Source: Aplectana chamaeleonis (Eukaryota > Nematoda > Chromadorea > Rhabditida > Cosmocercidae). Taken from it: 64,000 bases of DNA. The stretch spans positions 1 through 64,000 of the forward strand of contig JAPDOI010001550.1 of NCBI GenBank assembly GCA_029168955.1. The letters run 5' to 3'. The notes under the pieces were generated by a model. The model had not been told where the DNA came from, did not search any database, and was given only the letters and a program-made list of their open reading frames with translations. Made by a program: the position numbers and the translations under genes. How positions within the stretch are numbered: position 1 is the first letter of the stretch; every line of letters begins with the position of its first letter. Shown in pieces: positions 45,238 to 57,315 of this stretch.

Positions 45238-46670
45238 TCAGAAGTGCGCCACAGAACGCCGTAGATACTGTGCGGGACCCCAGCAGGAGTGCGAATGACG
45301 TCGTAGAACATATGTGTGACCAAAGTAGGAGTGCGCCGGACGCCGTAGAAAGTGTGCGGGACCCAAATGGGTGTGCGCAGAACGCCGTAGAAAGTGTCTG
45401 GGACCCAAATGGGTGCGCGCAGAACGCCGTAGAAAGTGTGCGGAACCCAAGTGGGAACGCGCCGGACGCCGTAGAAATTGTGCGGGACCCAAATGGGTGT
45501 GCGCAGAACGCCCTAGAAAGTGTGTGGGACCCAAATGAGTGTGCGCCGGACGCCGTAGAAAGTGTGCGGGACCCAAGTGGGAGTGCGCCGGACGCCGTAG
45601 AAAGTGTGCGGGACCCAAAAGGGTGTGCGCAGAACGCCCTAGAAAGTGTGTGGGACCCAAATGAGAGTGCGCCGGACGCCGTAGAAAGTGTGCGGGACGT
45701 AAATGGGTGTGCGCAGAACGCCGTAGTAAATGTGTGGGACCCAAAAGGGTGTGCGCAGAACGCCCTAGAAAGTGTGTGGGACCCAAATGAGAGTGCGCCG
45801 GACGCCGTAGACAGTGTGCGGGACCCAAATGAGAGTGCGCCGGACGCCGTAGAAAGTGTGCGGGACTCACGTGGGAATGCGCCGGACGCCGTAGAAAGTG
45901 TGCGGAACGCAAATGGGTGTGCGCAGAACGGCGTAGTAAATGTGTGGGACCCAAATGGGTGTGCGCAGAACGCCGTAGAAAGTGTGCGGGACCCAAATGG
46001 GTGTGCGCAGAACGCCCTAGAAAGTGTGCGGGACCCAAATGGGAGTGCGCCGGACGCCGTAGAAAGTGTGCGGGACCCACGTGGGAGTGCGCCGGACGCC
46101 GTAGAAAGTGTGCGGGACCCAAATGGGTGGGCGCAGGACGCCGTAGAAAGTGTGCGGGACCCAAGTGGGAGTGCGCCGGACGCCGTAGAAAGTGTGCGGG
46201 ACCCAAATGGGTGTGCGCAGAACGCCCTAGAAAGTGTGTGGGACCCAAATGAAAGTGCGCCGGACGCCGTAGAAAGTGTGTGGGACCCAAATGAGAGTGC
46301 GCCGGACGCCGTAGAAAGTGTGCGGGAACCAAGTGGGAGTGCGCCGGACGCCGTAGAAAGTGCCGGACCCAAATGGGTGTGCGCAGAACGCCGTAGAAAG
46401 TGTGCAGGACATCAGTGGGAGTGTGCAAGATGTAACAGAATGTGCGCTGGACATTAGTGGGAGTGTGCAGGATGTCATAGAAAGTGTGCAGGACATCAGT
46501 GAGAGTGTGCAGGACTATAGTGGGAGTGTGCAGCACCTTATAGAAAGTGTGTAGGACATCAGTGGAAGGGTGCAGGACATCAGTGAGCGTGTGCAGGACG
46601 TCATAGAAAGTGCACAGGCTATCAGTTGGAGTGCGCAGGACGTCATAGAAGGGGGGGGGGCAGGACTTCA
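45238..46670. repeat. GC-rich minisatellite 3, 42 bp unit, over 30 units
   Basis: The unit contains GGACGCCGTAGAAAGTGTGC and GGGACCCAAATGGG, with variants GTGCGCCGGACGCC and GTGCGCAGAACGCC. Each unit is two related 21 bp halves. To the right of about 46,400 the units drift towards the form of minisatellite 2 (GTGTGCAGGACATCAGTGGG). Frames stay open for 395-482 codons on both strands; the 14-residue periodic products are not credible proteins. Confidence 0.95.
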
Positions 46671-46743
46671 GTGGGTTTACTTTCATCTAACACCACCAGG
46701 CATGAATCATGTTAGAAAGGAAACCTTTAGGAAAATAAAATGA

Positions 46744-47173
46744 AATTCCTGAAAGTCTAGGTTCCTGGCAAAAGTTAAGATTTGGCATGGTCATAAAAAT
46801 ATACTCAGTTGAAAAGGGAAAATAAAGAAAAATGAAAAAAGGTTTTGAAATATTCCTGAGAACGATTTGGCGTAGAATAATTTGTTTTTCGGGAAATGAA
46901 GTGAAATAGTTGAAAGTATGATTTGGCAGTCGAGTTTGAACCAACTATTGATAAGAGTTGTGCAAAACGAGGGATCGCATTGTATGAGCTTATCCGTAGA
47001 ACATATCAAAGCGAAATCACGCGTGAAATGGCGAAGCATCAAAACCTTTTCGGGAGCTGTAATGCGGCGGTCTTCACGTATTAGGTGAAGCAAAATCAAT
47101 ACGCGTGATTTCGCTTTGATATGTTCTACGGATAAGCACAGACAAGGCGATCTCTCGTTTTGCACAACTCTTA
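46744..47173. mobile_element. Palindromic element, TTTCTGAAAATTTAG-related family, right arm truncated
   Basis: The left arm (CCTGAAAGTCTAGGTTCC, TTTGGCGTAGAATAATTTG) matches 56,397-56,592 in complement. The inner palindrome pairs GATAAGAGTTGTGCAAAACG (46,951) and CGAAATCACGCG (47,021) with complements ending at 47,173. The outer right arm is missing: at 47,174 a different repeat begins. Confidence 0.75.
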
Positions 47174-47176
47174 TCG

Positions 47177-47199
47177 CTCCAGCCGCGAAGCGGCTGGAG
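47177..47199. other. Perfect hairpin, 10 bp stem, GAA loop
   Basis: Stem CTCCAGCCGC and its exact complement around GAA, followed by AGGTTTGGTTTTG. It lies at the very edge of a dispersed repeat. Confidence 0.88.
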
Positions 47200-47383
47200 A
47201 GGTTTGGTTTTGCCTAGGCCTTGTGATCACTTATAATTTTATAAAATAGTTTATAGAATCTTTGGAACAAAATTTCTGAAGATTTCCTCCTGGATATAAG
47301 TGAAGGGGTCCAGAAGACATCTGCTGTCCGAATTTCAGCCAAATCGGTTCACAAACAACAAAGTTATGAGCCCGAAAGCTTAA

Positions 47384-47769
47384 AGGCATCGTACACGATG
47401 AAAACCGAATTCCAGCAAAGTTTGGAGTTCCGAAATCGCCTCTGAACGGAGATCTACTAACCTGAAAAAGACTGTTGTTACAACTCCGTGGTCGCTGCCG
47501 GCGATCGTGCGTTGACGCGTCGTAGGGCGCACTTTCACATGCCACTGATTTCTCGTTCGGTATCGATCGAAAGCAGCTGACAGCAATGGACGCAGCAGGT
47601 TAGTAACCCTTTTCAGTTTCGCTGAAGAAAAAAGATCGCTCGTCGATGGCATCCTCGGTGAATTGCTTCCGACGCTGCGCCAAGATGTCGGCGGGAATTT
47701 CAGAATTTGTATTAAGCTTTCTTGAAATGGGTTTTTCTTGAAAAGTTGACGTTTTTGAGTACGATGCCT
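47384..47769. mobile_element. TTAA-target MITE, AGGCATCGTACACGATG subfamily, copy 2
   Basis: Begins AGGCATCGTACACGATG and ends GTACGATGCCT between TTAA at 47,380-47,383 and 47,770-47,773. The partner repeat at 50,420-50,440 reads CCCGAAAGCTTAAGAAAACT with one TTAA, a clean empty site. Homologous to 19,851-20,432. Confidence 0.95.
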
Positions 47770-47815
47770 TTAAGAAATTTTCATGGTGTGCGCCGTAGGC
47801 CGTGAGCGTCATCAG

Positions 47816-49305
47816 GACGTCGTGAAAAGTGCTTCGGGCTTCTGATGGAGTCATCGGGACATAGTGAACAGTGCTTCGGGCTTCTGATGGAGTCATCGGG
47901 ACATAGTGAACAGTGCTTCGGGCTTCTGATGACGTCATCGGGACGTCGCGAAAAGTGCTTCGGGCTTCTGATGACGTCATCGGACGTCGTGAAAAGTGCT
48001 TCCGGGCTTCTGATGGAGTCATCGGGACATAGTGAACAGTGCTTCGGGCTTCTGATGACGTCATCGGGACGTCGCGAAAAGTGCTTCGGGCTTCTGATGA
48101 CGTCATCGGGACGTCGTGAAAAGTGCTTCGGGCTTCTGATGGAGTCATCGGGACATAGTGAACAGTGCTTCGGGCTTCTGATGACGTCATCGGGACGTCG
48201 CGAAAAGTGCTTCGGGCTTCTGATGACGTCATCGGGAGGTGGTGAGAGGGCTTCGGGCTTCTGATGAGGTCATGGGGACGGCGTGAACAGTGCTTCAGGG
48301 GCTTCTGATGACGTCATCGGAACGTCGCGAAAAGTGCTTCGGGCTTCTGATGACGTCATCAGGACGTCGTGAAAAGTGCTTCGGGCTTCTGATGGAGTCA
48401 TCGGGACATAGTGAACAGTGCTTCGGGCTTCTGATGGAGTCATCGGGCTTCTGGTGACGTCATCGGGACGTCGCGAAAAGTGCTTCGGGCTTCTGATGAC
48501 GTCATCAGGACGTCGTGAAAAGTGCTTCGGGCTTCTGATGGAGTCATCGGGACATAGTGAACAGTGCTTTGGGCTTCTGATGACGTCATCGGGACGTCGC
48601 GAAATGTGCTTCGGGCTTCTGATGACGTCATCGGAACGTCGCGAAAAGTGCTTCGGGCTTCTGATGACGTCATCAGGACGTCGTGAAAAGTGCTTCGGGC
48701 TTCTGATGACGTCATCGGGACGTCGCGAAAAGTGCTTCGGGCTTCTGATGACGTCATCAGGACGTCGTGAAAGTGCTTCTGGCTTCTGATGACGTCATCG
48801 GGACGTCGTGAAAAGTGCTTCGGGCTTCTGATGACGTCATCGGGACGTCGCGAAATGTGCTTCGGGCTTCTGATGACGTCATCGGAACGTCGCGAAAAGT
48901 GCTTTGGGCTTCTGATGACGTCCATCAGGACGTCGCGGGCTTCTGATGGAGTCATCGGGACATAGTGAACAGTGCTTCGGGCTTCTGATGACGTGATCAG
49001 GACGTCGCGAAAAGTGCTTGAGCTTCGTGACGTCATCGGGACGTCGTGAAAAGTGCTTCGGGCTTCTGATGGAGTCATCGACATAGTGAACAGTGCTTCG
49101 TGCTTCTGATGACGTCATCGGGACGTCGTGAAAAGTGCTTCGGGCTTCTGGTGACGTCATCGGTACGTCGCGAAAAGTGCTTCGGGCTTCTGATGACGTC
49201 ATCGGGACGTCGTGAAAAGTGCTTCGGGCTTCTGATGACGTTATCGGGGCGTCGCGAAAAGTGCTTCGGGCTTCTGATAACGTCAAAGGGACGCCGTTCG
49301 AAGTG
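47816..49305. repeat. GC-rich minisatellite 4a, 42 bp unit, about 35 units
   Basis: The unit contains GTGCTTCGGGCTTCTGATGA, CGTCATCGG and GACGTCGTGAAAA. Three variants (CGCGAAAA, CGTGAAAA and CATAGTGAACA) alternate, giving a 126 bp higher-order pattern in places. The start, ACGTCGTGAAAAGTG, resembles the core of minisatellite 3. Open frames on both strands are by-products of the period. Confidence 0.95.
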
Positions 49306-49496
49306 CATAGGACTCTAAACGAATACATTTTTTTAGCTGTACTTGGATAAGGAGAGAGTGCCGTTTCCGATTCACAAAATACTTCCATGCAGGCCACCAC
49401 AACGATTTATTTTGGTGGTTAGAAGTTTTAGCCCAAAAAATCGCTTTACGAAATTTCACTATCAGTCTTTTGTTCCTTCTTATTGTTAGGGGTCAC
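49306..49496. other. No recognised feature
   Basis: Short spacer between minisatellite 4a and a fold-back element; nothing recognised. Confidence 0.5.
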
Positions 49497-49943
49497 TCAT
49501 ACTCCTAACCTCCCGCTCAGCCAGGGCGGTCCTTGCGAACGAAGAGGAAAGTGAATATGAATGGGATTTCATTCCTCCGCGCATCAAACCCCTACCGCCC
49601 CCCCCCCCACCGCCACAGCGTGCCTCTGGAGTGATTCATACTCCACTCAAGATTAATTTATGAGAAATGGAATTTTCATCCTGTATCAGATATCTATTAG
49701 CATTATCAGTCATTGTTTACACAAGAACTTGACAGAAAACGTTATCTCTCACAGCGGTGTCATTCATTACTCACTTGAAATCTGAGTGACCACCATCGTC
49801 CCTTCCGCTCCGTCATGACGGTGACGCTGGAGCATTCGTACTTCACCGGAGGAGCGGGAAGGGCAGGAGGGGTGAATTCTATTCATACTCACCTCTTTGA
49901 CCGAGCGGACCGCGCTGGCCGAGAGGTAGGTTAGGAGTATGAA
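49497..49943. mobile_element. Fold-back element with internal C run
   Basis: CTCATACTCCTAACCT at the left pairs with AGGTTAGGAGTATGAA at the right, and GCGGTCC near 49,526 with GGACCGCGCTGGCC near 49,907. A C run lies at 49,600-49,609. Inner segments (CATACTCCACTC and TGGAGCATTCGTAC) form a further imperfect inverted pair. The boundaries are approximate. Confidence 0.65.
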
Positions 49944-50223
49944 TGAATCTTATCGAGTCACATATCCGGAAAAAAACATTCTTTACGCCGGCTGAACACA
50001 CAGGCCAACCTCTCGAGAGGAAACACTAATTCAGACAGTATCTATGTTGCACCACCTGTGCACAGAATTTGGCTAGAGAAAGTTCAAAAGTTCTTGATTT
50101 GAATTCTCAAATCGAACGTTTCTCTATAGTATGGTACGTATCTTAACTCCAGGATACCGCGTTGGAATTATTATCACGCTATCTTGCGGTCGGAGTGGTT
50201 GTTTTACACTCAAACAATACAAA
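49944..50223. other. No recognised feature
   Basis: About 280 bases, AT-leaning, no repeat or gene recognised. Confidence 0.5.
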
Positions 50224-50460
50224 TCGCTCCAGCCGCGAAGCGGCTGGAGAGGTTTGGTTTTGCCTAGGCCTTGTGATCACTTAGAATTTTATAAAATAGT
50301 TTATAAAATCTTTGAAACGAAATTTCTAAAGATTTCCTTCCGGATATAAGTGAAGGGGTCCAGAAAACACCTGCTGTCCAAATTTCAGCAAAATCGATTC
50401 ACAAATAACAAAGTTGTGAGCCCGAAAGCTTAAGAAAACTTCATGGTGTGCGCCGTAGGC
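50224..50460. repeat. Hairpin-ended repeat, copy 2
   Basis: Uninterrupted counterpart of 47,174-47,383 plus 47,770-47,815, with a hairpin at 50,227-50,249 identical to the one at 47,177. The left flanks of the two copies differ up to the base before ATCGCTCC, which defines the repeat's edge. Confidence 0.88.
50227..50249. other. Perfect hairpin, 10 bp stem, GAA loop
   Basis: Stem CTCCAGCCGC with exact complement around GAA, followed by AGGTTTGGTTTTG, identical to 47,177-47,199. Confidence 0.88.
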
Positions 50461-50583
50461 CGTGAGCCGTAGGCCGTGGGCCGTAGGCCGTGGGCCGTAG
50501 GCCGTGGGCCGTAGGCCGTGGGCCGTAGGCCGTGGGCCGTGGGCCGTGGGCCGTATGCCGTGGGCCGTGGGCCGTAGGCCGTC
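50446..50583. repeat. GGGCCGTAGGCCGT tandem repeat, 14 bp (2 x 7 bp)
   Basis: About ten units of GGCCGTA and GGCCGTG heptamers in alternation. It expands a GCCGTAGGCCGTGAGC seed that is also present unexpanded at 47,791-47,808. Confidence 0.92.
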
Positions 50584-50706
50584 ACGCTTTTCAGTCCTCA
50601 CTGCTAATAGCCACTGCCAATGGTCTCAGGCAATCAACTTGGCAGACAGGTAAGTTGGTAGGAGGTACGTAGGCTGGTAAGTAATCGATTTGTAGGTGAG
50701 GGGGGA

Positions 50707-51289
50707 TTCTGATGGCATCATCGGGACGTCGTGAAAAGTGCTTCGGGCTTCTGGTGACGTCATCGGAACGTCGTGGAAAGTGCTCCGGGCTTCTGATGAC
50801 GTCATCGGAACATCGTGAAAAGTGCTTCGGGCTTCTGAGGACGTCATCGGAACGTCGTGGAAAGTGCTTCGGGCTTCTGATGACGTCATCGGAACGTCGT
50901 GGAAAGTGCTCCGGGCTTCTGATTACGTCATCGGAACATCGTGAAAAGTGCTTCGGGGGCTTCTGATGACGTCATCGAAACGTCGTGGAAAGTGCTTCGG
51001 GCTTCTCGTGACGTCATCGGGACGTCGTGAGAAGTGCTCCGGGCTTCTGATGACGTCATCGGAACGTCGTGGAAAGTGCTTCGGGCTTCTGATGACGTCA
51101 TCGGAACGTCGTGGAAAGTGCTCCGGGCTTCTGATTACGTCATCGGAACATCGTGAAAAGTGCTTCGGGCTTCTGATGACGTTATCGGGACGTCGCGAAA
51201 AGTGCTCCGGGCTTCTGATTACGTCATCGGAACATCGTGAAAAGTGCTTCGGGCTTCTGATGACGTTATCGGGGCGTCGTGAAAAGTGC
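50707..51289. repeat. GC-rich minisatellite 4b, 42 bp unit, about 14 units
   Basis: Same family as 47,816-49,305, with frequent variants GAACGTCGTGGAAAGTGCTC and GATTACGTCATCGGAACATC. It resumes at 51,493-51,538 after the fold-back insertion. Confidence 0.95.
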
Positions 51290-51492
51290 GGGACTATCCT
51301 AGACGGGTGGGGGCACACAAGATTCAAGTCAGAAATGGAATGAACCACCGATCTATAACGCTATCAATCGAAGTATTTCTACAGAACTTCATCAACAACC
51401 ATGATTGATAGCAGCATCAAACATCTTTTAACAGGTTTTTCATTCATTTTCATGAGAAAATCGTGGGCGCCCCCCCCGTCTAGGATAGTCCC
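51290..51492. mobile_element. G/C-run fold-back element inside minisatellite, perfect 8 bp target duplication
   Basis: Ends GGGACTATCCTAGACGGG and its exact complement. The flanks are AAAAGTGC at 51,282-51,289 and AAAAGTGC at 51,493-51,500. The neighbouring minisatellite units read GTGAAAAGTGCTTCGGG without interruption, so the target is known exactly. 203 bp, palindromic, non-coding. Confidence 0.93.
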
Positions 51493-51538
51493 AAAAGTGC
51501 TTCGGGCTTCTGATGACGTCATCGGGACGTCGTGAAAA
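51493..51538. repeat. Minisatellite 4b, remainder after insertion
   Basis: One further unit of the 50,707-51,289 array, beginning with the duplicated AAAAGTGC. Confidence 0.9.
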
Positions 51539-51539
51539 C

Positions 51540-51830
51540 CCGGATAGTAGGCAGGTTTTCGGGACCCGTTGCTGGTCATCCAAAAAGTTGTGAAGACCAC
51601 CCCGTAGAGTGAGCAGGAGCCCAGACTCGATGCTAGCCATCCGAGAAATTATACAGGATACCCCAAAGAATCAGCAAGAGTCTTGAGCTTTCCGCTAGTT
51701 GTCTCAGATAGGGTGCTGGATGCCTCGAAATTTGCGCAGGAGTACGAGAACACCTTGCGAAACTTCTGCAAAAGTGTAAGGATGACAAGCATAGCGTGCA
51801 GAAAGCTTGAGATGTTATGCAAGTCATGTC
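51540..51830. repeat. Decayed tandem repeat, about 62 bp (near 3 x 21)
   Basis: GTTGCTGGTCATCCAAAAAG, GATGCTAGCCATCCGAGAAA and CCGCTAGTTGTC start successive blocks about 61-62 bases apart. GAGCAGGAGCCCAGACTC and CAGCAAGAGTCTTGAG fall at the same place within blocks. Probably an old relative of the 21 bp monomer arrays. Confidence 0.5.
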
Positions 51831-52249
51831 AGGTCATGTTGCCAGGCTGCTCTTCAGTTTCGTAACGCGCTGAAGCCATTCACACAATCCCATTTTGAGT
51901 GCTCCCTCAATCTTCTTCACCAGCCTACTGATTTTTTCTACGATAAATGGTACTTGTTTATCAGCATCTAAATTCAACAACAAATTGTTAGAACTATCAC
52001 CATTCGCAGCTCAGCAGAGCTTTTTCATATCAAATCCATGGAATCGAAGCGGCTGTTCTGCGAAGTAATGGGGCGGCAGAAACGAAATAATGAGTATGGA
52101 AAAAGGCTTCGTTCCACTAATATGAAAGTGTCCAAATGTAATGGAAGGTAGTTTCTGACTGTGCAGGTTTTGAGTTATGTAGTTTCATTCGCAAGCGAAG
52201 AACTGTGGGCAGATTCTGCATCCGGCTGTAGGCCAGCAGGCTTTCCTGA
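51831..52249. other. No recognised feature
   Basis: About 420 bases; no gene or repeat recognised. Confidence 0.55.
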
Positions 52250-52510
52250 CTATCGACCGGGCTGGCTACGTCTGAGCAAATCACTGTAACCAGCCTAAGG
52301 CCCCTGTCAGAGTTGGTTGAGAAAATCACCGTGGCCGACCCGTTTGATACGTATGAAAAATATGGAAGGTCCAAATAACACCCGGTGTAACCAGATGTGG
52401 CTGACGCGATCAATATGAATGAATTATGTGGAACGATATCATGGATATCATTCATTTCTTAGCTAATATCATGTGAACATCGGTCTTGTCAGCTACATCG
52501 AGTGATTTTT
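52250..52510. mobile_element. Fragment related to the TIR element at 62,668-63,178
   Basis: AAGGCCCCTGTCAGAGTTGG, TTGAGAAAATCACCG and CATCGAGTGATTTTTCTGAG correspond to AAGGCCCCGGTCAGAGTTGG, TTGAGAAAATCACTCGG and CATCGAGTGATTTTTGC of 62,668-63,178. The order is altered and the ends are unclear, so it is probably a rearranged relative. Confidence 0.6.
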
Positions 52511-52595
52511 CTGAGATAGTTTTACAACAGTTTGGGTTCTTTGTTCGAAATTCTTGCATGGGATATTACAACGTAATATCAAGAAAAAGTGAACA

Positions 52596-52852
52596 ATTCT
52601 CAAAAAAGGGGTCTTCCAAGCAGAAGTGGTTTGGTCTGCGTTACAAAATGTTTCAACAAAAAGGGAACAATAGGAAAGTGGAATGAGGAGAATCTACAAA
52701 AAATGAACAATATCCTCTAAAAACTCTTTTCTTTTTCGAAACTTTTAAACAGCAGAAACAAACCGTTGTGGTATTTTACAAGGAAGAATTGAATGGTTTC
52801 CTAAAACAATTTGACATCATCTCCTCTTTTAATGATCGCTTTTAGGTACACA

Positions 52853-52857
<5 letters not shown>
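52596..52857. mobile_element. Left arm of palindrome that hosts the retrotransposon
   Basis: Near-perfect inverted copy of 56,133-56,393, e.g. AAAAAAGGGGTCTTCC at 52,602 and GATCGCTTTTAGGTACACAT at 52,833. With the retrotransposon and (TA)n removed it would be a ~550 bp fold-back element with a TA-rich centre. A second TA-rich palindrome of this kind would explain why both flanks of the insertion end in (TA)n. Confidence 0.88.
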
Positions 52858-52889
<32 letters not shown>

Positions 52890-52896
52890 TATATAG

Positions 52897-52988
<92 letters not shown>

Positions 52989-52989
52989 T
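52857..52989. repeat. (TA)n tract, left side
   Basis: TA run with interruptions (AGTATATAGTT and a CTA) up to the (CTTA)n junction at about 52,988. Confidence 0.93.
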
Positions 52990-56393
<3,404 letters not shown>

Positions 56394-56396
56394 CAA

Positions 56397-56592
56397 TAGT
56401 TGGTTCAAACTCGACTGCCAAATCATACTTTCAACTATTTCACTTCATTTCCCGAAAAACAAATTATTCTACGCCAAATCGTTCTCAGGAATATTTCAAA
56501 ACCGTTTTTCATTTTTCTTTATTTTCCCAACTGAGTATATTTTTATGACCATGCCAAATCTTAACTTTTGCCAGGAACCTAGACTTTCAGGA
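56397..56592. mobile_element. Arm fragment of the 46,744-type palindromic element
   Basis: Complement of 46,744-46,955: AATAGTTGGTTCAAACTCG, CTACGCCAAATCGTTCTCAG, TTTTGCCAGGAACCTAGACT. Only one arm is present; the next base pairs belong to another palindrome. Confidence 0.8.
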
Positions 56593-57249
56593 ATTGTTCC
56601 ATTAGATTTGGCTATCAAACTGATTTCCTAAATGTAGTGACATTATTGAATCGATTTGGCTGTTGTTGGTATATGCAGATAACATAATCATTAAATGTAG
56701 TGAAACTGTTGCAAACGGATTTGGCAGGAGCTCTGAATTATCACAGTCAAATCACGCGTCAGAAAGGGTTTTTCTTGAAGCGCATATTGAATAGAATGAG
56801 AACAAAAATAAGTCTAGCAGCAAAAAGTTTCCATACAATGTCAACCGTTAAAGCGTTGAGGACACGAAGACATAGCGTCAGTAGCTAATAAATTGCGTTA
56901 GATTTCGTTTTCGTGATTTTTATTTAATTGGTGAGGGAAGGTCTGGTACTACACTGAAAAGGCAGAATAACATTCGAAAACCTTATTTCTAGCCCATAAG
57001 GCCGCGTTTCGTTCAGCATTGCTAATTGAGAAGTAGCTTTTTCTTTTTGTGTTTATTTGCTGGGCCAGAGGACCTTCTGACGCGTGATTTGACTGCGATA
57101 ATTCAGAGCTCCTGCCAAATCCGTTTGCAACAATTTCACTACATTTACTGATTATGTTATCTGCATATACCAACAACAGCCAAATCGATTCAATAATGTC
57201 ACTACATTTAGGAAATCAGTTTGATAGCCAAATCCAATGGAACAATTTC
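56591..57249. mobile_element. 659 bp palindromic element
   Basis: GAATTGTTCCATTAGATTTG (56,591) through TCAAATCACGCGTCAGAAAG (about 56,747) has its complement in 57,070-57,249. Arms about 175 bp, loop about 300 bp. The words CAAATC, TGTAGTGA(C/A)A and CCAAATCGATT recur inside each arm. No coding sequence. A short piece of the hairpin-repeat family (complement of 44,620-44,680) follows at 57,249-57,315. Confidence 0.85.
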
Positions 57250-57315
57250 ACGACATTTTAGAGCAATGCCAAATCCTTGACCTTTTCTGCGGAGCCTAAC
57301 TTTCAGAAATTTTTA

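Larger units (their letters stand above)
47174..47815. repeat. Hairpin-ended repeat, copy 1 (partner 50,224-50,460), split by a TTAA MITE
   Basis: ATCGCTCC with its hairpin, then GAGGTTTGGTTTTGCCTAGG, TTTATAAAATAGTTTATA and GAGCCCGAAAGCTTAA, are shared with 50,224-50,430. After the MITE the match resumes as TTCATGGTGTGCGCCGTAGG. The left boundary of the shared sequence coincides with the hairpin. No gene. Confidence 0.88.

Noticed and set aside
45107..46686. Open frames of 395-482 codons on both strands
   Set aside because: They lie in a 42 bp tandem repeat. A period divisible by three keeps several frames open at once; the products are 14-residue periodic and equally good on both strands.
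47174..47230. Helitron 3' end (hairpin followed by CTAG)
   Set aside because: CTAG lies about 16 bases after the hairpin, but the shared repeat continues beyond it and the boundary is on the other side of the hairpin, so the Helitron layout does not fit.
47816..49305. CRISPR-like array
   Set aside because: Units are directly abutting and differ by substitutions; there are no unique spacers, no leader and no cas genes.
47600..49400. Open frames of 139-214 codons on both strands
   Set aside because: By-products of minisatellite 4a.
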